Assembly: GCF_900291985.1 (NCBI RefSeq)
Contig: NZ_LT985980.1
Span: 3,866,001 to 3,930,000 of the forward strand
From: Lysinibacillus timonensis
Lineage (GTDB): Bacteria > Bacillota > Bacilli > Bacillales_A > Planococcaceae
Length of the DNA stretch: 64,000 bases
Direction: 5' to 3'
Of the stretch, positions 19,153 to 30,239 are shown piece after piece (the first letter of the stretch is position 1; each line of letters opens with the position of its first letter). The translations under genes and the position numbers were made by a program. A model generated the notes under the pieces. That model did no database searches and had not been told where the DNA came from. It saw nothing but the letters and a program-made list of their open reading frames with translations.

Positions 19153-19378
19153 AGCAGATAGGAAAGTAAACCCTAGATATCTGCATAAGATAAAACATCA
19201 ACTAACCAAATTGGTTGAGATGTTAAATCGGACGAAAATAATCATTTATCACTTTATACATAATTACTACCGAAATTTACAAATTTTATAAATAGTTTTT
19301 GATTAAAAGCGACACAACTTGTCGTTTTTGATATGATGATTATGAATACGTCCGATAAGTGTCAATGGGGGAATACAA
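19153..19378. other. Leader region before uppS with an imperfect palindrome
   Basis: No gene. An inverted repeat at 19194-19224 pairs AACATCAACTAACCAA with TTGGTTGAGATGTT with small mismatches and no T tail, so it is not a clear terminator; it could be an operator or RNA element. A TTGTCG at 19319 with an AT-rich block about 17 bp downstream could be the uppS promoter, but the match is weak. Confidence 0.4.
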
Positions 19379-20170
19379 ATGTTTTCAAGAATTTTTGGTA
19401 AAAATAAAAATAAGCAACATCAGATTTCTGACAGCGAGCTTACATCTTTAAGCGAATGCCTACCTTCCCATATTGCGATTATTATGGACGGAAACGGACG
19501 TTGGGCTAAAAAGCGATCATTACCACGTATTGCTGGACATCACGAAGGAATGAAAACAGTACGAAAAATCGCACGTTTTGCCGATGATTTAGGAGTTAAA
19601 GCGTTAACTCTATATGCTTTTTCCACTGAAAACTGGAAGCGACCAAAAAAGGAAGTTGAGTACTTAATGAGCTTACCAGAGCAATTTCTAAATTCTTTTT
19701 TACCTGAACTAATGGAACGTAATATTAAAGTTGTGACGATGGGTCATAAAGACGGTCTACCAAATCATACACAATCTATCTTAAATATAGCTATGGAAAA
19801 AACGGAAAATAATACGGGTCTAATTTTGAATTTTGCAATGAATTATGGCAGTCGTGCTGAAATAGTAAACGCAATGAAGGAAATAATAAAAGAAGTTAAA
19901 GACGGGAACTTAACAATTGATAAAATTGATGAAGAAACAGTGAACCAATATTTAATGACATCCAATCTTCCTGAACCGGATTTATTAATACGTACTAGCG
20001 GTGAAGTAAGACTAAGTAACTTTATGTTATGGCAGCTTGCATATACCGAATTTTGGTTTACAGAGACTCTTTGGCCTGATTTCGACGAAGAAACATTTAT
20101 GGACGCTATTAAAGCTTACCAGAAAAGAAATCGGCGTTACGGAGGGTTGAAAGGAGAAGGAAAAAATTGA
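19379..20170 (+). CDS. uppS: Undecaprenyl diphosphate synthase (isoprenyl transferase)
   Basis: 263 residues, cis-prenyltransferase. Catalytic Asp lies in IIMDGNGRWAKKR; IAGHHEGMKTVRKI, YAFSTENWKRP and LIRTSGEVRLSNFMLWQLAY are the substrate-binding motifs (family consensus has Gln or His where this has Val in SGEVRLSNF). It makes the C55 lipid carrier for peptidoglycan and teichoic acid from IPP and FPP. It overlaps cdsA by 4 bp, and GGGGGAATAC precedes the ATG. Confidence 0.97.
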   Translation: MFSRIFGKNKNKQHQISDSELTSLSECLPSHIAIIMDGNGRWAKKRSLPRIAGHHEGMKTVRKIARFADDLGVKALTLYAFSTENWKRPKKEVEYLMSLPEQFLNSFLPELMERNIKVVTMGHKDGLPNHTQSILNIAMEKTENNTGLILNFAMNYGSRAEIVNAMKEIIKEVKDGNLTIDKIDEETVNQYLMTSNLPEPDLLIRTSGEVRLSNFMLWQLAYTEFWFTETLWPDFDEETFMDAIKAYQKRNRRYGGLKGEGKN

Positions 20171-20961
20171 AGCAACGGATCATCACGGCACTAATTGCAG
20201 CTGCGTTATTTATTCCGTTTGTGGTATACGGAGATTTACCCTTTACTCTAGGTGTTTATGCATTAGCAGCGGTAGCACTATATGAAATCCTCCGAATGAA
20301 AGGAATATCTATTTTCTCAGTTCCTGGGTTACTCGGGATTTTTGTTTTATTTGCTACTTTAATGCCTAGCGAGTGGTCTCTATATGTGGAAGAGATAGTA
20401 ACATACTCTAAATATGAACTTTTAACGATTGCAATCATTCTCTTGCTAGCTTACTCAGTGGTTGTGAAAAATAGTTTTTCATTTGACGAAGTAGCTTTCA
20501 TCCTTTTAGGTGCTTTATATATAGGAATTGGATTTTATTATTTAATTGCCACACGGGAAGCCGGGTTAAATTACATTATCTATGCACTGCTTGTAGTCTG
20601 GGTTACTGATTCGGGAGCTTATTTTACAGGGCGTAAATTAGGAAAAAAGAAACTTTGGCCTGAAATTTCACCTAACAAAACCGTGGAAGGGTTCATCGGT
20701 GGCATTATCGTAGCGGTAATTGCTGCAAGTATTATGCAATGGCTGTTCCCATTTAACGTTTCATGGGGTTACTTTGTTATCGTAACGATTGTAAGCTCAG
20801 TCTTTGGTCAATTAGGTGACTTGGTTGAATCAGCTATAAAACGACATTATGCTGTGAAGGATTCTGGTTGGATATTACCAGGTCATGGAGGCATATTAGA
20901 TCGATTTGATAGTCTACTATTTGTTTTGCCGCTATTGAATTTGCTGCATTTCGTTAATTAG
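20167..20961 (+). CDS. cdsA: Phosphatidate cytidylyltransferase
   Basis: 264-residue polytopic membrane protein with about seven or eight helices. The CTP transferase signature is at the C-terminus: [24 protein letters not shown] and [13 protein letters not shown], here given in shorter parts [32 protein letters not shown]. It makes CDP-diacylglycerol, the branch point to phosphatidylglycerol and phosphatidylethanolamine. TTG start at 20167 overlapping uppS, with AAGGAGAAGG as SD. Confidence 0.96.
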   Translation: MKQRIITALIAAALFIPFVVYGDLPFTLGVYALAAVALYEILRMKGISIFSVPGLLGIFVLFATLMPSEWSLYVEEIVTYSKYELLTIAIILLLAYSVVVKNSFSFDEVAFILLGALYIGIGFYYLIATREAGLNYIIYALLVVWVTDSGAYFTGRKLGKKKLWPEISPNKTVEGFIGGIIVAVIAASIMQWLFPFNVSWGYFVIVTIVSSVFGQLGDLVESAIKRHYAVKDSGWILPGHGGILDRFDSLLFVLPLLNLLHFVN

Positions 20962-20978
20962 TGAAGGGAAGGTCCAAT

Positions 20979-22124
20979 TTGAAAAAGATTAGTTTATTAG
21001 GGGCAACAGGTTCTATTGGAATTCAAACAATTGATATTTTAAAAGCGCATCCCGAAAAATTTAAACTTGTTGCATTCTCTGCAGGGAAAAATATAAACAC
21101 AACAAAAGAAATAATTGAAGAATTAAAACCAGAACTCGTATCTGTTCAAGAAGAACAAGATGCAACAGAACTACAAAAACAATACCCAAACGTTCATTTC
21201 ACGTATGGAAAAAAGGGGTTAGTTGATGTTGCAACACATCCGGATTCTACAGTACTGTTAAATGCCGTATTAGGAAGTGTTGGGTTAGAATCTACATTAG
21301 CAGCGATTCGAATGAGGAAAACGATTGCAATCGCGAATAAAGAAACATTAGTCACTGCGGGCCATATTGTAATGACTGAAGCAAAAAAATATGACGCGCC
21401 AATCTTACCGGTTGATAGCGAACATTCTGCTATTTTCCAATCCATGAACGGCGAAAATAAAAAGCAAGTTAACCGTATTATTATTACTGCTTCTGGAGGT
21501 TCATTTAGAGATAGAACTCGTGAAGAACTAAAAAATGTGACCGTTAAAGAAGCATTAAACCATCCAAATTGGTCAATGGGAGCTAAAATTACAATCGATT
21601 CAGCAACCATGATGAACAAAGGTTTAGAAGTGATAGAAGCGCATGTTTTATTTAATATGCCATATGATAATATTGATGTATTATTGCATAAAGAAAGTAT
21701 TATTCACTCTCTAGTAGAGTATGATGATACAAGTGTCATTGCTCAACTTGGTACACCAGATATGAGAGTTCCAATTCAATATGCACTAAGTTACCCAGAT
21801 CGACTACCGGTACAAAATAGTGAGCGTTTAAACTTAGCACAAATTGGACAACTTCACTTTACTGAAGTGGATTTTGACCGATACCGTGCTTTGAAGCTTG
21901 CCTATGAAGCGGGCCGAACTGGTGGGACAATCCTTACTGCAATGAACGCAGCAAATGAAGCAGCAGTTGCTCTATTCTTACAAGAGAAAATATCATTTTT
22001 ACAAATAGATGAAATGATAGAACGAGTAATGAATGAGCATAACAACATTCAAATGCCAGATTTAGAAACAATTTTGCACGTAGATTCCGAAACAAGAAAA
22101 ACTGTTCTAGACATGGTAAAATAG
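20979..22124 (+). CDS. dxr: 1-deoxy-D-xylulose 5-phosphate reductoisomerase
   Basis: 381 residues. I use TTG 20979 ([17 protein letters not shown]) since GAAGGGAAGG at 20963-20972 is well spaced and this N-terminus matches the family; the longer GTG 20961 start overlaps the cdsA stop and lacks an SD. NADPH site GATGSIG; metal and substrate motifs [41 protein letters not shown]. It makes MEP, the second step of the non-mevalonate isoprenoid pathway that feeds UppS. Confidence 0.97.
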   Translation: MKKISLLGATGSIGIQTIDILKAHPEKFKLVAFSAGKNINTTKEIIEELKPELVSVQEEQDATELQKQYPNVHFTYGKKGLVDVATHPDSTVLLNAVLGSVGLESTLAAIRMRKTIAIANKETLVTAGHIVMTEAKKYDAPILPVDSEHSAIFQSMNGENKKQVNRIIITASGGSFRDRTREELKNVTVKEALNHPNWSMGAKITIDSATMMNKGLEVIEAHVLFNMPYDNIDVLLHKESIIHSLVEYDDTSVIAQLGTPDMRVPIQYALSYPDRLPVQNSERLNLAQIGQLHFTEVDFDRYRALKLAYEAGRTGGTILTAMNAANEAAVALFLQEKISFLQIDEMIERVMNEHNNIQMPDLETILHVDSETRKTVLDMVK

Positions 22125-22226
22125 TTTTCATCCATATCGGTTTTCTATTAAAGCTAAACAACATGTGAATGCAGTATTAGTTTTGAGCAAAGACGATAAA
22201 AAATTGCTCTTGAAGGTGGGAATAGA

Positions 22227-23489
22227 ATGCAAACGGTTATCGCGTTTATTATTATATTTGGATCACTTGTGTTCTTTCACGAACTAGGTCACTTTATATT
22301 TGCGAAGCGTGCGGGCATAATGGTTCGAGAATTTGCAATAGGTATGGGTCCAAAAATCTTTGGCATGATGAAGGGTGAAACACTCTATACAATTCGATTA
22401 TTACCAATAGGTGGTTATGTTCGAATGGCTGGGGATGATGTTGATCAAATAGAAATTCAGCCAGGATTCCGTGTGGGAATTATCCTAAACGATGATGATG
22501 TAGCTGAAAAAATCTATTTAAACCAAAGTGTTACCCATCCAAACATCATCTTCTTAGAGGTTGAACGTGCCGATTTAGAAAAAGATCTATTCATTGAAGG
22601 GTACGACGAAGAAGAAAGACTTGTTCGCTATAAAGTTTCTAGAAATGCTATTATTGTTGAAAATGGAACAGAGTTAATGATTGCACCTGTTGACCGTCAA
22701 TTCAATTCGAAAACAGTTGGCCAACGTGCAATGGCAATCTTTGCAGGACCCCTTTTCAACTTTATTTTAGCTTTCCTCGTTTTACTTGCTCTTGGGTTAA
22801 TACAAGGTATTCCAACAAATGAACCTGTTATTTTTGAGGTTGTGGATGATAGTCCAGCTCAAGAAGCTGGATTACAAGCGGGGGATTACGTAAAGGCGAT
22901 TGATGGACAGGCAATCGATTCTTGGGATGACCTTTCAGGTACCGTACAACAAAGTGCTGGAGAACAACTATCATTCGTTGTCGAACGTAATGGGCAAAAT
23001 ATTGAGTTGGAGATGACTCCCGAAGCTGTGGAGAATAATGGCCAGGTATTTGGCCAAATAGGTGTCATGTACCAAAGCCCTCGAGAGTACAATCCTTTAA
23101 AGGCAATTGTTTGGGGTGCCTCGCAAACTTGGGAATATACAACACTTATTTTTGAATTACTCGGTCAACTTGTAACCGGCCAATTAGGTATTGATGATTT
23201 ATCAGGTCCTGTGGGTATTTATAAGTCAACTGAAACTGTGCTTGTACAGTATGGTATTTTCCAATTAATGAATTGGGCTGCTTTATTAAGTATTAACCTC
23301 GGTATTATGAACCTACTTCCTTTACCTGCATTAGACGGTGGCCGCCTATTGTTCTTCGGAATTGAAGCATTACGTGGTAAGCCTATAGACCGTCAAAAAG
23401 AAGGTATGGTGCATTTTGTAGGAATTGTCCTACTAATGATACTAATGGTTGTTGTTACTTGGAACGACATTCAACGTTTCTTCTTTTAA
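22227..23489 (+). CDS. rseP: Site-2 intramembrane zinc metalloprotease RseP (RasP/YluC)
   Basis: 420 residues. Zinc motif HELGH (FFHELGHFIFAKRAG) lies in the first helix and the second catalytic segment NLLPLPALDGGRL in a late helix, with a PDZ domain between (about 195-270). The family role is regulated intramembrane proteolysis: RsiW, FtsL and leftover signal peptides in Bacillus. Its place after dxr is conserved. AAGGTGGG precedes the ATG, and a GAGCAA...TTGCTC pair at 22183-22208 sits just before this SD. Confidence 0.96.
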   Translation: MQTVIAFIIIFGSLVFFHELGHFIFAKRAGIMVREFAIGMGPKIFGMMKGETLYTIRLLPIGGYVRMAGDDVDQIEIQPGFRVGIILNDDDVAEKIYLNQSVTHPNIIFLEVERADLEKDLFIEGYDEEERLVRYKVSRNAIIVENGTELMIAPVDRQFNSKTVGQRAMAIFAGPLFNFILAFLVLLALGLIQGIPTNEPVIFEVVDDSPAQEAGLQAGDYVKAIDGQAIDSWDDLSGTVQQSAGEQLSFVVERNGQNIELEMTPEAVENNGQVFGQIGVMYQSPREYNPLKAIVWGASQTWEYTTLIFELLGQLVTGQLGIDDLSGPVGIYKSTETVLVQYGIFQLMNWAALLSINLGIMNLLPLPALDGGRLLFFGIEALRGKPIDRQKEGMVHFVGIVLLMILMVVVTWNDIQRFFF

Positions 23490-23526
23490 TAAAAGTAAAG
23501 GCAGCACAATAAAATAAACGTTTACA

Positions 23527-23564
23527 CTTAGCCTTATTCAGTTTTGTTCCTGAATAAGGTTAAG
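23527..23564 (+). terminator. Strong hairpin after rseP
   Basis: CTTAGCCTTATTCAG and CTGAATAAGGTTAAG form a 15-bp stem with one G-T pair, loop TTTTGTTC. The T-rich block lies about 8-20 bases later, so it is a probable but not perfect terminator separating rseP from proS. Confidence 0.7.
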
Positions 23565-23682
23565 TACTTTCTATAGTCATTTTTTTCATGTTTCTGTAAT
23601 TTTTGCTTTTGTACTGTGACTACGCAATTATCAATTTGATGTGCTATGCTAGAAAAGAATATAGAGATAAGGTGGCGCAATA

Positions 23683-25386
23683 GTGAAACAGAGTCTTGCT
23701 TTTATTCCAACAATACAACAAGTACCGACATCATCACTAGATAAGACCAATCAATTATTAATACGTGCCGGGTATATTCGTATGAACGAATCTGGTGATA
23801 TTACTTATTTGCCATTAGCCAAACGAGTCCTATCAAAAATTGAGAAGATACTTCGAGAAGAAATTGAACGTATTCCAGCTATTGAACTTTCATTGCCATT
23901 AATCTACTCAAAAAATAGTTTTCAGTCAGAAGGTGTTGCTCATTCGACTGAATTATTTCAATTGAAAGATCAACAAGGGAACGCTTTATGTTTAAGCTCT
24001 TCGCATGAAGAATTTCTTGCTGCAATTGTTAAGCAGGAGATACATCACCATCAACAATTACCATTTGTTCTCTATCAAATACAAACAAAGTTCCGAGATG
24101 AAGTAAATCAAAAGGGGCTCTTTAAAAGCAGAGAATTTATGACAACTGATGTGTATTCATTCCATGATACAGAAGAAGATTTAGAAGAAACCTATGAAAA
24201 AATGACACAAGCTTTTTCTACAATACTAAGTAAGCTTGGATTGTCTTATAAATTGCTTTTAGCTGATGCAGGGAATTACAGCGGAGTTATGACGCATGAA
24301 TTTGTTATTCTATCTGAACATGGTGGTGATGTTACAATTGCTTATTCCGATAGCTCAAATTATGCAGTGAATATCGAAATGGTGGAAGTAATAGAGAGTC
24401 ATGAACCTGCAACAGGTGTAATAAAGGAACTAACGAAACAATCAATACCAAGTGATATCGATGTTATGGAAGGAATTAAGGCTTTAACTGATAATGTGTC
24501 CATAATAATTAATACAAAGGTTTATGACATCGATGGAGAATTAGTTGTTGTATTAGTTCGCGGTGATCACCAAATTAATGAAGTAAAATTGAAAAATGTA
24601 TTGAAAGTAAATCATTTAACATTAGCATCTGAGGAAGCCATTCAGAACATTATGGGTTGTTCTATACATTCGGTAGGACCGATTAAACTTCCGATATCTG
24701 TTCGAGTTATTGCAGATCATGCCATTAAGACTATTCGGAATGGCCTATCTGGTGCAAATGAAGATGGTTTTTATTATATAAATGTAAATCCTGAAAGAGA
24801 TTTTGCCATTAATGCATATGAAGATATCCGTTTTGCTGTGGAAGGAGATCCTTCTCCAGATGGTAAAGGGCTCATTCAATTTACAAAAGGATACGAAGTA
24901 GGACATATTTTTAAATTAGGGTCTACTATTTCTGAAAAATTGGATGCAACCTTTACAGATCAATTTGGTGATGTTCACCCTGTATTAATGGGGGTTTATG
25001 CAATGGGCGTTTCACGTCTTTTTGCAGTTGTTAGTGAACAATATCAGGATGATAAAGGATTTGCATGGCCGAAACAATTAACGCCATTTCATATACATTT
25101 AATACCTGAACGATCGGAAGATGATGTACAATTAGAGTTAGCTGAACTTCTAAATAATATTTTAACGAGCTATCATTATGACGTTTTATTCGATGACCGG
25201 AAAGTGGATTTAGAAGTGAAATTAAATGACGCAGAACTAATCGGTTTACCTGTAAGAGTGATAGTGGGTAGAAAATCTACTGACGGAATCGTTGAAGTAC
25301 AAGTTAGACGCACTGGTGAAACATTTGAATATGCAAAAGAAGAATTAGTTGACCATTTAAATGAATTTTTCCGTGTTTATTCATAA
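23683..25386 (+). CDS. proS: Highly divergent prolyl-tRNA synthetase (bacterial type with insertion domain)
   Basis: 567 residues from GTG 23683 (SD AAGGTGG). The full bacterial-type layout is kept: class II core, editing insertion domain (about 225-390), motif 3 and anticodon-binding domain. The position between rseP and polC is that of Bacillus proS. Several residues that are near-invariant in ProRS are altered: the SGRW segment reads EGVA, THEE is SHEE (residues 107-110), the RPRFGL block after FRDE is NQKGLF, MKDAYSFH is TTDVYSFH, GGKDTHEF is SGVMTHEF, and GCYGIGVSR is GVYAMGVSR (437-445). The motif 2 Arg (FRDE) and motif 3 Arg remain. It could be a fast-evolving second ProRS, with a standard one elsewhere, or a protein with changed function. 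The comparison is from memory, without an alignment. Confidence 0.8.
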   Translation: MKQSLAFIPTIQQVPTSSLDKTNQLLIRAGYIRMNESGDITYLPLAKRVLSKIEKILREEIERIPAIELSLPLIYSKNSFQSEGVAHSTELFQLKDQQGNALCLSSSHEEFLAAIVKQEIHHHQQLPFVLYQIQTKFRDEVNQKGLFKSREFMTTDVYSFHDTEEDLEETYEKMTQAFSTILSKLGLSYKLLLADAGNYSGVMTHEFVILSEHGGDVTIAYSDSSNYAVNIEMVEVIESHEPATGVIKELTKQSIPSDIDVMEGIKALTDNVSIIINTKVYDIDGELVVVLVRGDHQINEVKLKNVLKVNHLTLASEEAIQNIMGCSIHSVGPIKLPISVRVIADHAIKTIRNGLSGANEDGFYYINVNPERDFAINAYEDIRFAVEGDPSPDGKGLIQFTKGYEVGHIFKLGSTISEKLDATFTDQFGDVHPVLMGVYAMGVSRLFAVVSEQYQDDKGFAWPKQLTPFHIHLIPERSEDDVQLELAELLNNILTSYHYDVLFDDRKVDLEVKLNDAELIGLPVRVIVGRKSTDGIVEVQVRRTGETFEYAKEELVDHLNEFFRVYS

Positions 25387-25387
25387 T

Positions 25388-25799
25388 AAGAGGCTGGGAC
25401 AAAAGTTAGTTTCATCAAACAGAGCGTTTTGATATAGTAAAAATTTACTTATCTGTTTATTTGGAAGTCGTTCGTTGGAGATGCAGACTGAGAGTGCATC
25501 TGCACCTGTCGCTTTGCTTTCGGTGCAAAAAAAATTGCACCTGTCGCTTTGCTTTCGGTACAAAAAAAATTGCACCTGTCGCTTTGCTTTCGGTGCAAAA
25601 AAAATTGCACCTGTCGCTTTGCTTTCGGTGCAAAAAAAATTGCACCTGTCGCTTTGCTTTCGGTGCAAAAAAATTGCACCTGTCGCTTTCGCTTTCGTCG
25701 CAAATAAAATTTGCATCGGAATCAAACGATCATATATCCAAAAAGTACAATCTAAAATGAAAGATGAACTGTAATTTTCCACTTCTGTCCCAGCCTCTT
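25388..25799. repeat. Intergenic element bounded by a 19-bp inverted repeat
   Basis: AAGAGGCTGGGACAAAAGT at 25388-25406 is matched by ACTTCTGTCCCAGCCTCTT at 25781-25799 (18 of 19 positions complementary). The right arm is followed by CTTTTTACC, so the whole can fold as a giant terminator-like stem with a loop of about 370 nt between proS and polC. GAGGCTGGGACA-type repeats are, from memory, common at gene ends in Firmicutes. The loop holds a small GATGCA...TGCATC hairpin (25479-25499) and the 35-bp tandem array. No transposase is present. Confidence 0.8.
25500..25710. repeat. 35-bp tandem repeat, six copies
   Basis: Six units of about 35 bp (one is 34 bp, the last is degenerate with CGCTTTCGTCGC). 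Each holds TTGCACC and GGTGCAA arms around a 15-nt loop, then a run of 7-8 As. Read on the - strand each unit is a 7-bp stem followed by a T run, like a row of terminators. The period is not a multiple of three and all six frames look open through it only because of repeat composition, so it is not coding. Confidence 0.85.
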
Positions 25800-25910
25800 C
25801 TTTTTACCGGTTAAGGATTTAGAATACAGTTATATGCTGAAATATTATGGATTTGTTCAGTAAATCGGGCAAATCGTTTTTACTTATGTCTTAGAAAGTA
25901 GGTGAGTTAA

Positions 25911-28900
25911 TTGTCAGATAATCAAAAAGAGAGACAACTATTTTTAACTTTATTACAACAGCTGCAGTTAACTGAAGATGTCTACATGTCATTTTTTGAA
26001 CAAGGAGAGCTCACTCGTGTAACGGTTCATAAAAAGAACCGCGTTTGGAATTTCTCTATTAAACTTCAAAATATATTACCATTCCAACTCTATCAACTAT
26101 TTGCTACAAGAATGGCTGAACAATTTTCCAATATTGCCCAAACTTCTTTTACCATAGAAACAAATACTCAGGACGTCAGTGAGCAACTAGTCACAGATTA
26201 TTGGTTAACAGCGGTCAATCAAATAGAACAAATGTCTCCAACTTTAAAAAATCGATTGATTTCTCAAATTCCAAAATGGACAGGTAGTAAGCTGATTGTT
26301 GATTGTGTAATTGAAGTCGAACAACTGACTTTAAAGACAAAGTACGCTGATAAAATAGCGAATTCATATAAAAATCTTGGATTTCCCCATATTGCAATTG
26401 ATTTTCAATTATCTGAAGCAGATGATGAAATGCGTCAAGCTAAGGAAGCTTATTTTGAACAACGGCAGTTAGAAGAGGCAGAATTAGCCAGACAAGCAAT
26501 GGAAGACTTCCAAAGCCGCGATAATAATAGAAGCGAAAAATCACCAGCTGCAGAAGTTAGTGGTCCGTTCCAATTAGGTAGTCAAATTAAAGAGCAAGAA
26601 ATTACTGAGATTCGCCGTATTCAAGATGAAGAACGAAGTGTCGTTATCGAAGGTTTCGTCTTTGCAGTAGACATAAAAGTACTTAAAAGTGGTCGTTCCC
26701 TGCTAGAAATTAAAATGACAGACTATACAGATTCTATTTTAGTGAAAATGTTCTCACGGAATGATGAAGATGCAGAAATGATGACTCGCCTTAAAAAAGG
26801 GATGTGGATCAAAGTTCGTGGGGCAGTTCAAAATGACACATTCGTTCGGGACTTAGTCATCATGGCGCAAGGGATCTATGAAATCCATAAAGAAACTCGA
26901 AAAGATACTGCTCCAGAAGGAGAAAAACGGGTTGAATTACACTTACATACTCCAATGAGTACGATGGATGCTGTTACACCAATTGACCAACTTGTATCTC
27001 AAGCAGCTAAATGGGGTCATCAAGCAATTGCGATTACAGACCATGCAGTAGCACAAGGATTCCCAGATGCTTATTCAGCTGGGAAAAAACACGGAATCAA
27101 AATCATTTACGGTATAGAAGCGAATTTAGTAGATGATGGTTCACCCATTGCTTACGCAGAGCAACATATTGATTTAGATAGTGCAACATATGTTGTATTC
27201 GACGTGGAAACGACAGGTCTTTCCACAGCGTATGACACAATCATTGAGTTAGCCGCTGTTAAAATTCAGGACGGTAAAGTAATTGACAAGTTCGAACGCT
27301 TTGCAAATCCACATAAGCCATTAACAGCTAAAATCATTGAGTTAACGCATATTACTGATGACATGCTTGTGAACGCACCTGAAGTAGACCAAGTGGTAAC
27401 AGAGTTTCACGAATTTATAGGAGATGCGATTGTTGTAGCACACAATGCATCCTTTGATATGGGCTTTTTATATACCGCTTATGAGAAGGCTGGAATTCAT
27501 GGTGTACTCCATCCTGTAATTGATACGTTGGAATTATCACGTATGTTAAATCCAACGTTAAAAAGTCATCGTTTAAATACATTATGTAAAAAATATGGTA
27601 TTGAATTAACTCAACATCACCGTGCAATTTACGATACTGAGGCTACTGGTGAATTGATGTTACATTTACTTAAAGAAGCAAAAGAAAAAGGCATCGAATA
27701 TCACGATGATTTCAATAAACAAATTGATAGCGGTGAAAGCTATAAACAAGGTCGTCCTTATCACTGTACGATTCTAGCTGTTGATAACGATGGTCTAAAA
27801 AATATGTTCAAGCTAATATCAATTGCACATACGCAAACATATCACAGAGTTCCAAGAATTCGTCGATCAGACCTTATTAAATTACGAAAAGGTCTACTAA
27901 TTGGCTCCGGGTGTAGCAATGGCGAACTATTTGAAACAATGATGAATAAATCACCTGAAGAGGCGGAAAAAGTAGCACGATTTTATGATTATATCGAAGT
28001 TCATCCGAAGCCTGTGTACTCACAGTTAATTGAAGGTGGAATCGTACACGATGAGTGGAACTTAGAAGATATTATTCGAAAACTTGTAAAACTTGGGAAA
28101 AGGATGGACAAGCCAGTAGTCGCAACAGGGAACGTCCATTATTTACATGAAAATGACCATATTTTTAGAGAAATCTTAGTTAGTTCCCAAGGTGGTGCAA
28201 ACCCGTTAAACCGTTATCGATTGCCCAAAGTACATTTCCGTACGACGAATGAAATGCTTGCGGAATTTGATTTCCTTGGTCCAGATTTAGCGAAGGAAAT
28301 TGTTGTTACAAACTCTCAAAAAGTCGCAAATATGATTGGTGAAGTAGTACCAATTAAAGATAAATTGTATACGCCAAATATTGAAGGATCTAATGAACAA
28401 ATTACAAATATGACCTATGAAATGGCTCATAGAATTTACGGCGAGAAATTGCCTGAAATAGTAGAAAAACGAATTGAGAAAGAGTTAGATTCGATACTAG
28501 GACATGGTTTCGGTGTCGTATATTTAATCTCAGCTCAACTAGTTAAAAAATCACTATCTGACGGTTATTTAGTTGGTTCCCGTGGTTCCGTAGGGTCGTC
28601 ATTTGTAGCAACGATGATGGAGATTACGGAAGTAAATCCATTAGCACCACACTATATTTGTCCGAAATGCCATTATAGTGAATTCTTCACGGACGGATCG
28701 GTCGGTTCAGGATTTGACTTACCGAATAAGGAATGTCCTGAATGTGGAACAAACTTGAAAAAGGATGGACATGATATTCCGTTCGAAACGTTCTTAGGAT
28801 TTAATGGGGATAAAGTTCCCGATATTGATTTAAACTTCTCTGGTGAATATCAAGCACAAGCGCATAACTATACGAAAGAATTGTTCGGTGAAGATTATGT

Positions 28901-30239
28901 GTATCGTGCTGGAACGATTGGTACGGTTGCTGAAAAAACAGCTTACGGCTATGTAAAAGGCTACTCAACAGATCATAATAAGACATTCCGCGGTGCTGAA
29001 GTAGATCGTCTCGTACAAGGTTGTACTGGGGTTAAACGTACAACAGGACAGCACCCTGGTGGTATTCTAGTTGTGCCAGATTATATGGATATTTATGATT
29101 TCACACCAGTACAATTTCCTGCTGACGCACAAGATGCTGAATGGAAAACAACGCATTTTGACTTCCATTCCATTCACGATAATATTTTGAAACTTGATAT
29201 ACTTGGGCACGATGATCCGACCGTACTCCGTATGCTTCAAGACTTAACGGGCATTGACCCGAAGACAATTCCTACTGATGATCCGGAAGTAATGAAAATC
29301 TTCTCAGGGCCTGAATCATTAGGAGTAACAGAAGAGCAAATTATGTGTAAAACAGGGACGCTCGGGATTCCTGAATTTGGGACACGATTTGTACGTCAAA
29401 TGTTAGAGGAAACAAAACCATCAACATTTAGTGAATTGTTACAAATTTCAGGGTTATCCCATGGCACGGATGTATGGCTTGGAAATGCGCAAGAGCTAAT
29501 TCAAAACGGGACATGTGTGTTGGCTGAAGTAATTGGCTGTCGTGATGATATTATGGTGTATTTAATTTATAGAGGGTTAGAACCAGGGTTAGCTTTCAAA
29601 ATCATGGAATCTGTACGTAAAGGTAAAGGCTTAACTGATGACATGGAAGCAGAGATGAGGGCGAATAATGTACCTAATTGGTATATTGACTCATGTAAAA
29701 AGATTAAGTACATGTTCCCGAAAGCCCATGCAACTGCCTATGTATTAAACGCTGTACGTATTGCTTGGTTTAAAGTACACCATCCAATTATTTATTACGC
29801 TACGTATTTCACAGTTCGTGCAAGTGACTTTGATTTAATTGCTATGTCACAAGGGGCGTCTGTGATTCGTGCACGTATTGAAGAAATTAATGCGAAGGGC
29901 TTAGATGCTTCGAAGAAAGAAAAAGATTTGTTAACCGTATTAGAGATTTCGCTAGAAATGGCAGAGCGCGGCATGAACATTAGAAAAGTTGACTTATACC
30001 GTTCCCAAGCAAGTGAATGGGTAATTGATGGGAACTCATTAATCCCTCCATTTGATGCTATTCCTGGATTAGGAACAAACGTTGCAAAAGCAATCGTTGC
30101 AGCCAGAGAAGACGGGGAATTCTTATCAAAAGAGGATTTACAGTTACGTGGTCGAGTTTCTAAAACGCTAATTGAATATATGGATCAACTAGGTTGCTTA
30201 GAAGGTCTTCCAGATGCGAACCAGTTGTCGTTGTTCTAA
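25911..30239 (+). CDS. polC: DNA polymerase III alpha subunit, Gram-positive type PolC
   Basis: 1442 residues from TTG 25911, SD AGGTGAG at 25900-25906. Order: N-terminal domain, OB fold (about 235-330), PHP domain ([16 protein letters not shown]) split by the inserted DnaQ-like 3'-5' exonuclease ([32 protein letters not shown]), then the polymerase. A zinc finger (CPKCHYSEF and CPECGTNL) and the active-site [12 protein letters not shown] follow, with [12 protein letters not shown] as a nucleotide-binding motif. It is the main leading-strand replicase with proofreading. Usual length for the family. It is bounded by repeat-rich intergenic DNA on both sides. Confidence 0.99.
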   Translation: MSDNQKERQLFLTLLQQLQLTEDVYMSFFEQGELTRVTVHKKNRVWNFSIKLQNILPFQLYQLFATRMAEQFSNIAQTSFTIETNTQDVSEQLVTDYWLTAVNQIEQMSPTLKNRLISQIPKWTGSKLIVDCVIEVEQLTLKTKYADKIANSYKNLGFPHIAIDFQLSEADDEMRQAKEAYFEQRQLEEAELARQAMEDFQSRDNNRSEKSPAAEVSGPFQLGSQIKEQEITEIRRIQDEERSVVIEGFVFAVDIKVLKSGRSLLEIKMTDYTDSILVKMFSRNDEDAEMMTRLKKGMWIKVRGAVQNDTFVRDLVIMAQGIYEIHKETRKDTAPEGEKRVELHLHTPMSTMDAVTPIDQLVSQAAKWGHQAIAITDHAVAQGFPDAYSAGKKHGIKIIYGIEANLVDDGSPIAYAEQHIDLDSATYVVFDVETTGLSTAYDTIIELAAVKIQDGKVIDKFERFANPHKPLTAKIIELTHITDDMLVNAPEVDQVVTEFHEFIGDAIVVAHNASFDMGFLYTAYEKAGIHGVLHPVIDTLELSRMLNPTLKSHRLNTLCKKYGIELTQHHRAIYDTEATGELMLHLLKEAKEKGIEYHDDFNKQIDSGESYKQGRPYHCTILAVDNDGLKNMFKLISIAHTQTYHRVPRIRRSDLIKLRKGLLIGSGCSNGELFETMMNKSPEEAEKVARFYDYIEVHPKPVYSQLIEGGIVHDEWNLEDIIRKLVKLGKRMDKPVVATGNVHYLHENDHIFREILVSSQGGANPLNRYRLPKVHFRTTNEMLAEFDFLGPDLAKEIVVTNSQKVANMIGEVVPIKDKLYTPNIEGSNEQITNMTYEMAHRIYGEKLPEIVEKRIEKELDSILGHGFGVVYLISAQLVKKSLSDGYLVGSRGSVGSSFVATMMEITEVNPLAPHYICPKCHYSEFFTDGSVGSGFDLPNKECPECGTNLKKDGHDIPFETFLGFNGDKVPDIDLNFSGEYQAQAHNYTKELFGEDYVYRAGTIGTVAEKTAYGYVKGYSTDHNKTFRGAEVDRLVQGCTGVKRTTGQHPGGILVVPDYMDIYDFTPVQFPADAQDAEWKTTHFDFHSIHDNILKLDILGHDDPTVLRMLQDLTGIDPKTIPTDDPEVMKIFSGPESLGVTEEQIMCKTGTLGIPEFGTRFVRQMLEETKPSTFSELLQISGLSHGTDVWLGNAQELIQNGTCVLAEVIGCRDDIMVYLIYRGLEPGLAFKIMESVRKGKGLTDDMEAEMRANNVPNWYIDSCKKIKYMFPKAHATAYVLNAVRIAWFKVHHPIIYYATYFTVRASDFDLIAMSQGASVIRARIEEINAKGLDASKKEKDLLTVLEISLEMAERGMNIRKVDLYRSQASEWVIDGNSLIPPFDAIPGLGTNVAKAIVAAREDGEFLSKEDLQLRGRVSKTLIEYMDQLGCLEGLPDANQLSLF

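Noticed and set aside
23565..23682. T-box leader for proS
   Set aside because: The gap from the rseP terminator to the proS start is too short and shows no T-box sequence or specifier-loop structure.
25381..25782. Open frames rich in KATGAIFF or CRFAFG repeats across the 35-bp array
   Set aside because: The 35-bp period cycles through all frames and the same peptide appears in several frames, which is expected of a non-coding tandem repeat.
25388..25799. Insertion sequence or MITE with target duplications
   Set aside because: No transposase is present and no flanking direct repeat is visible. The inverted ends with a T run fit a terminator-type stem better; mobility cannot be shown from one copy.
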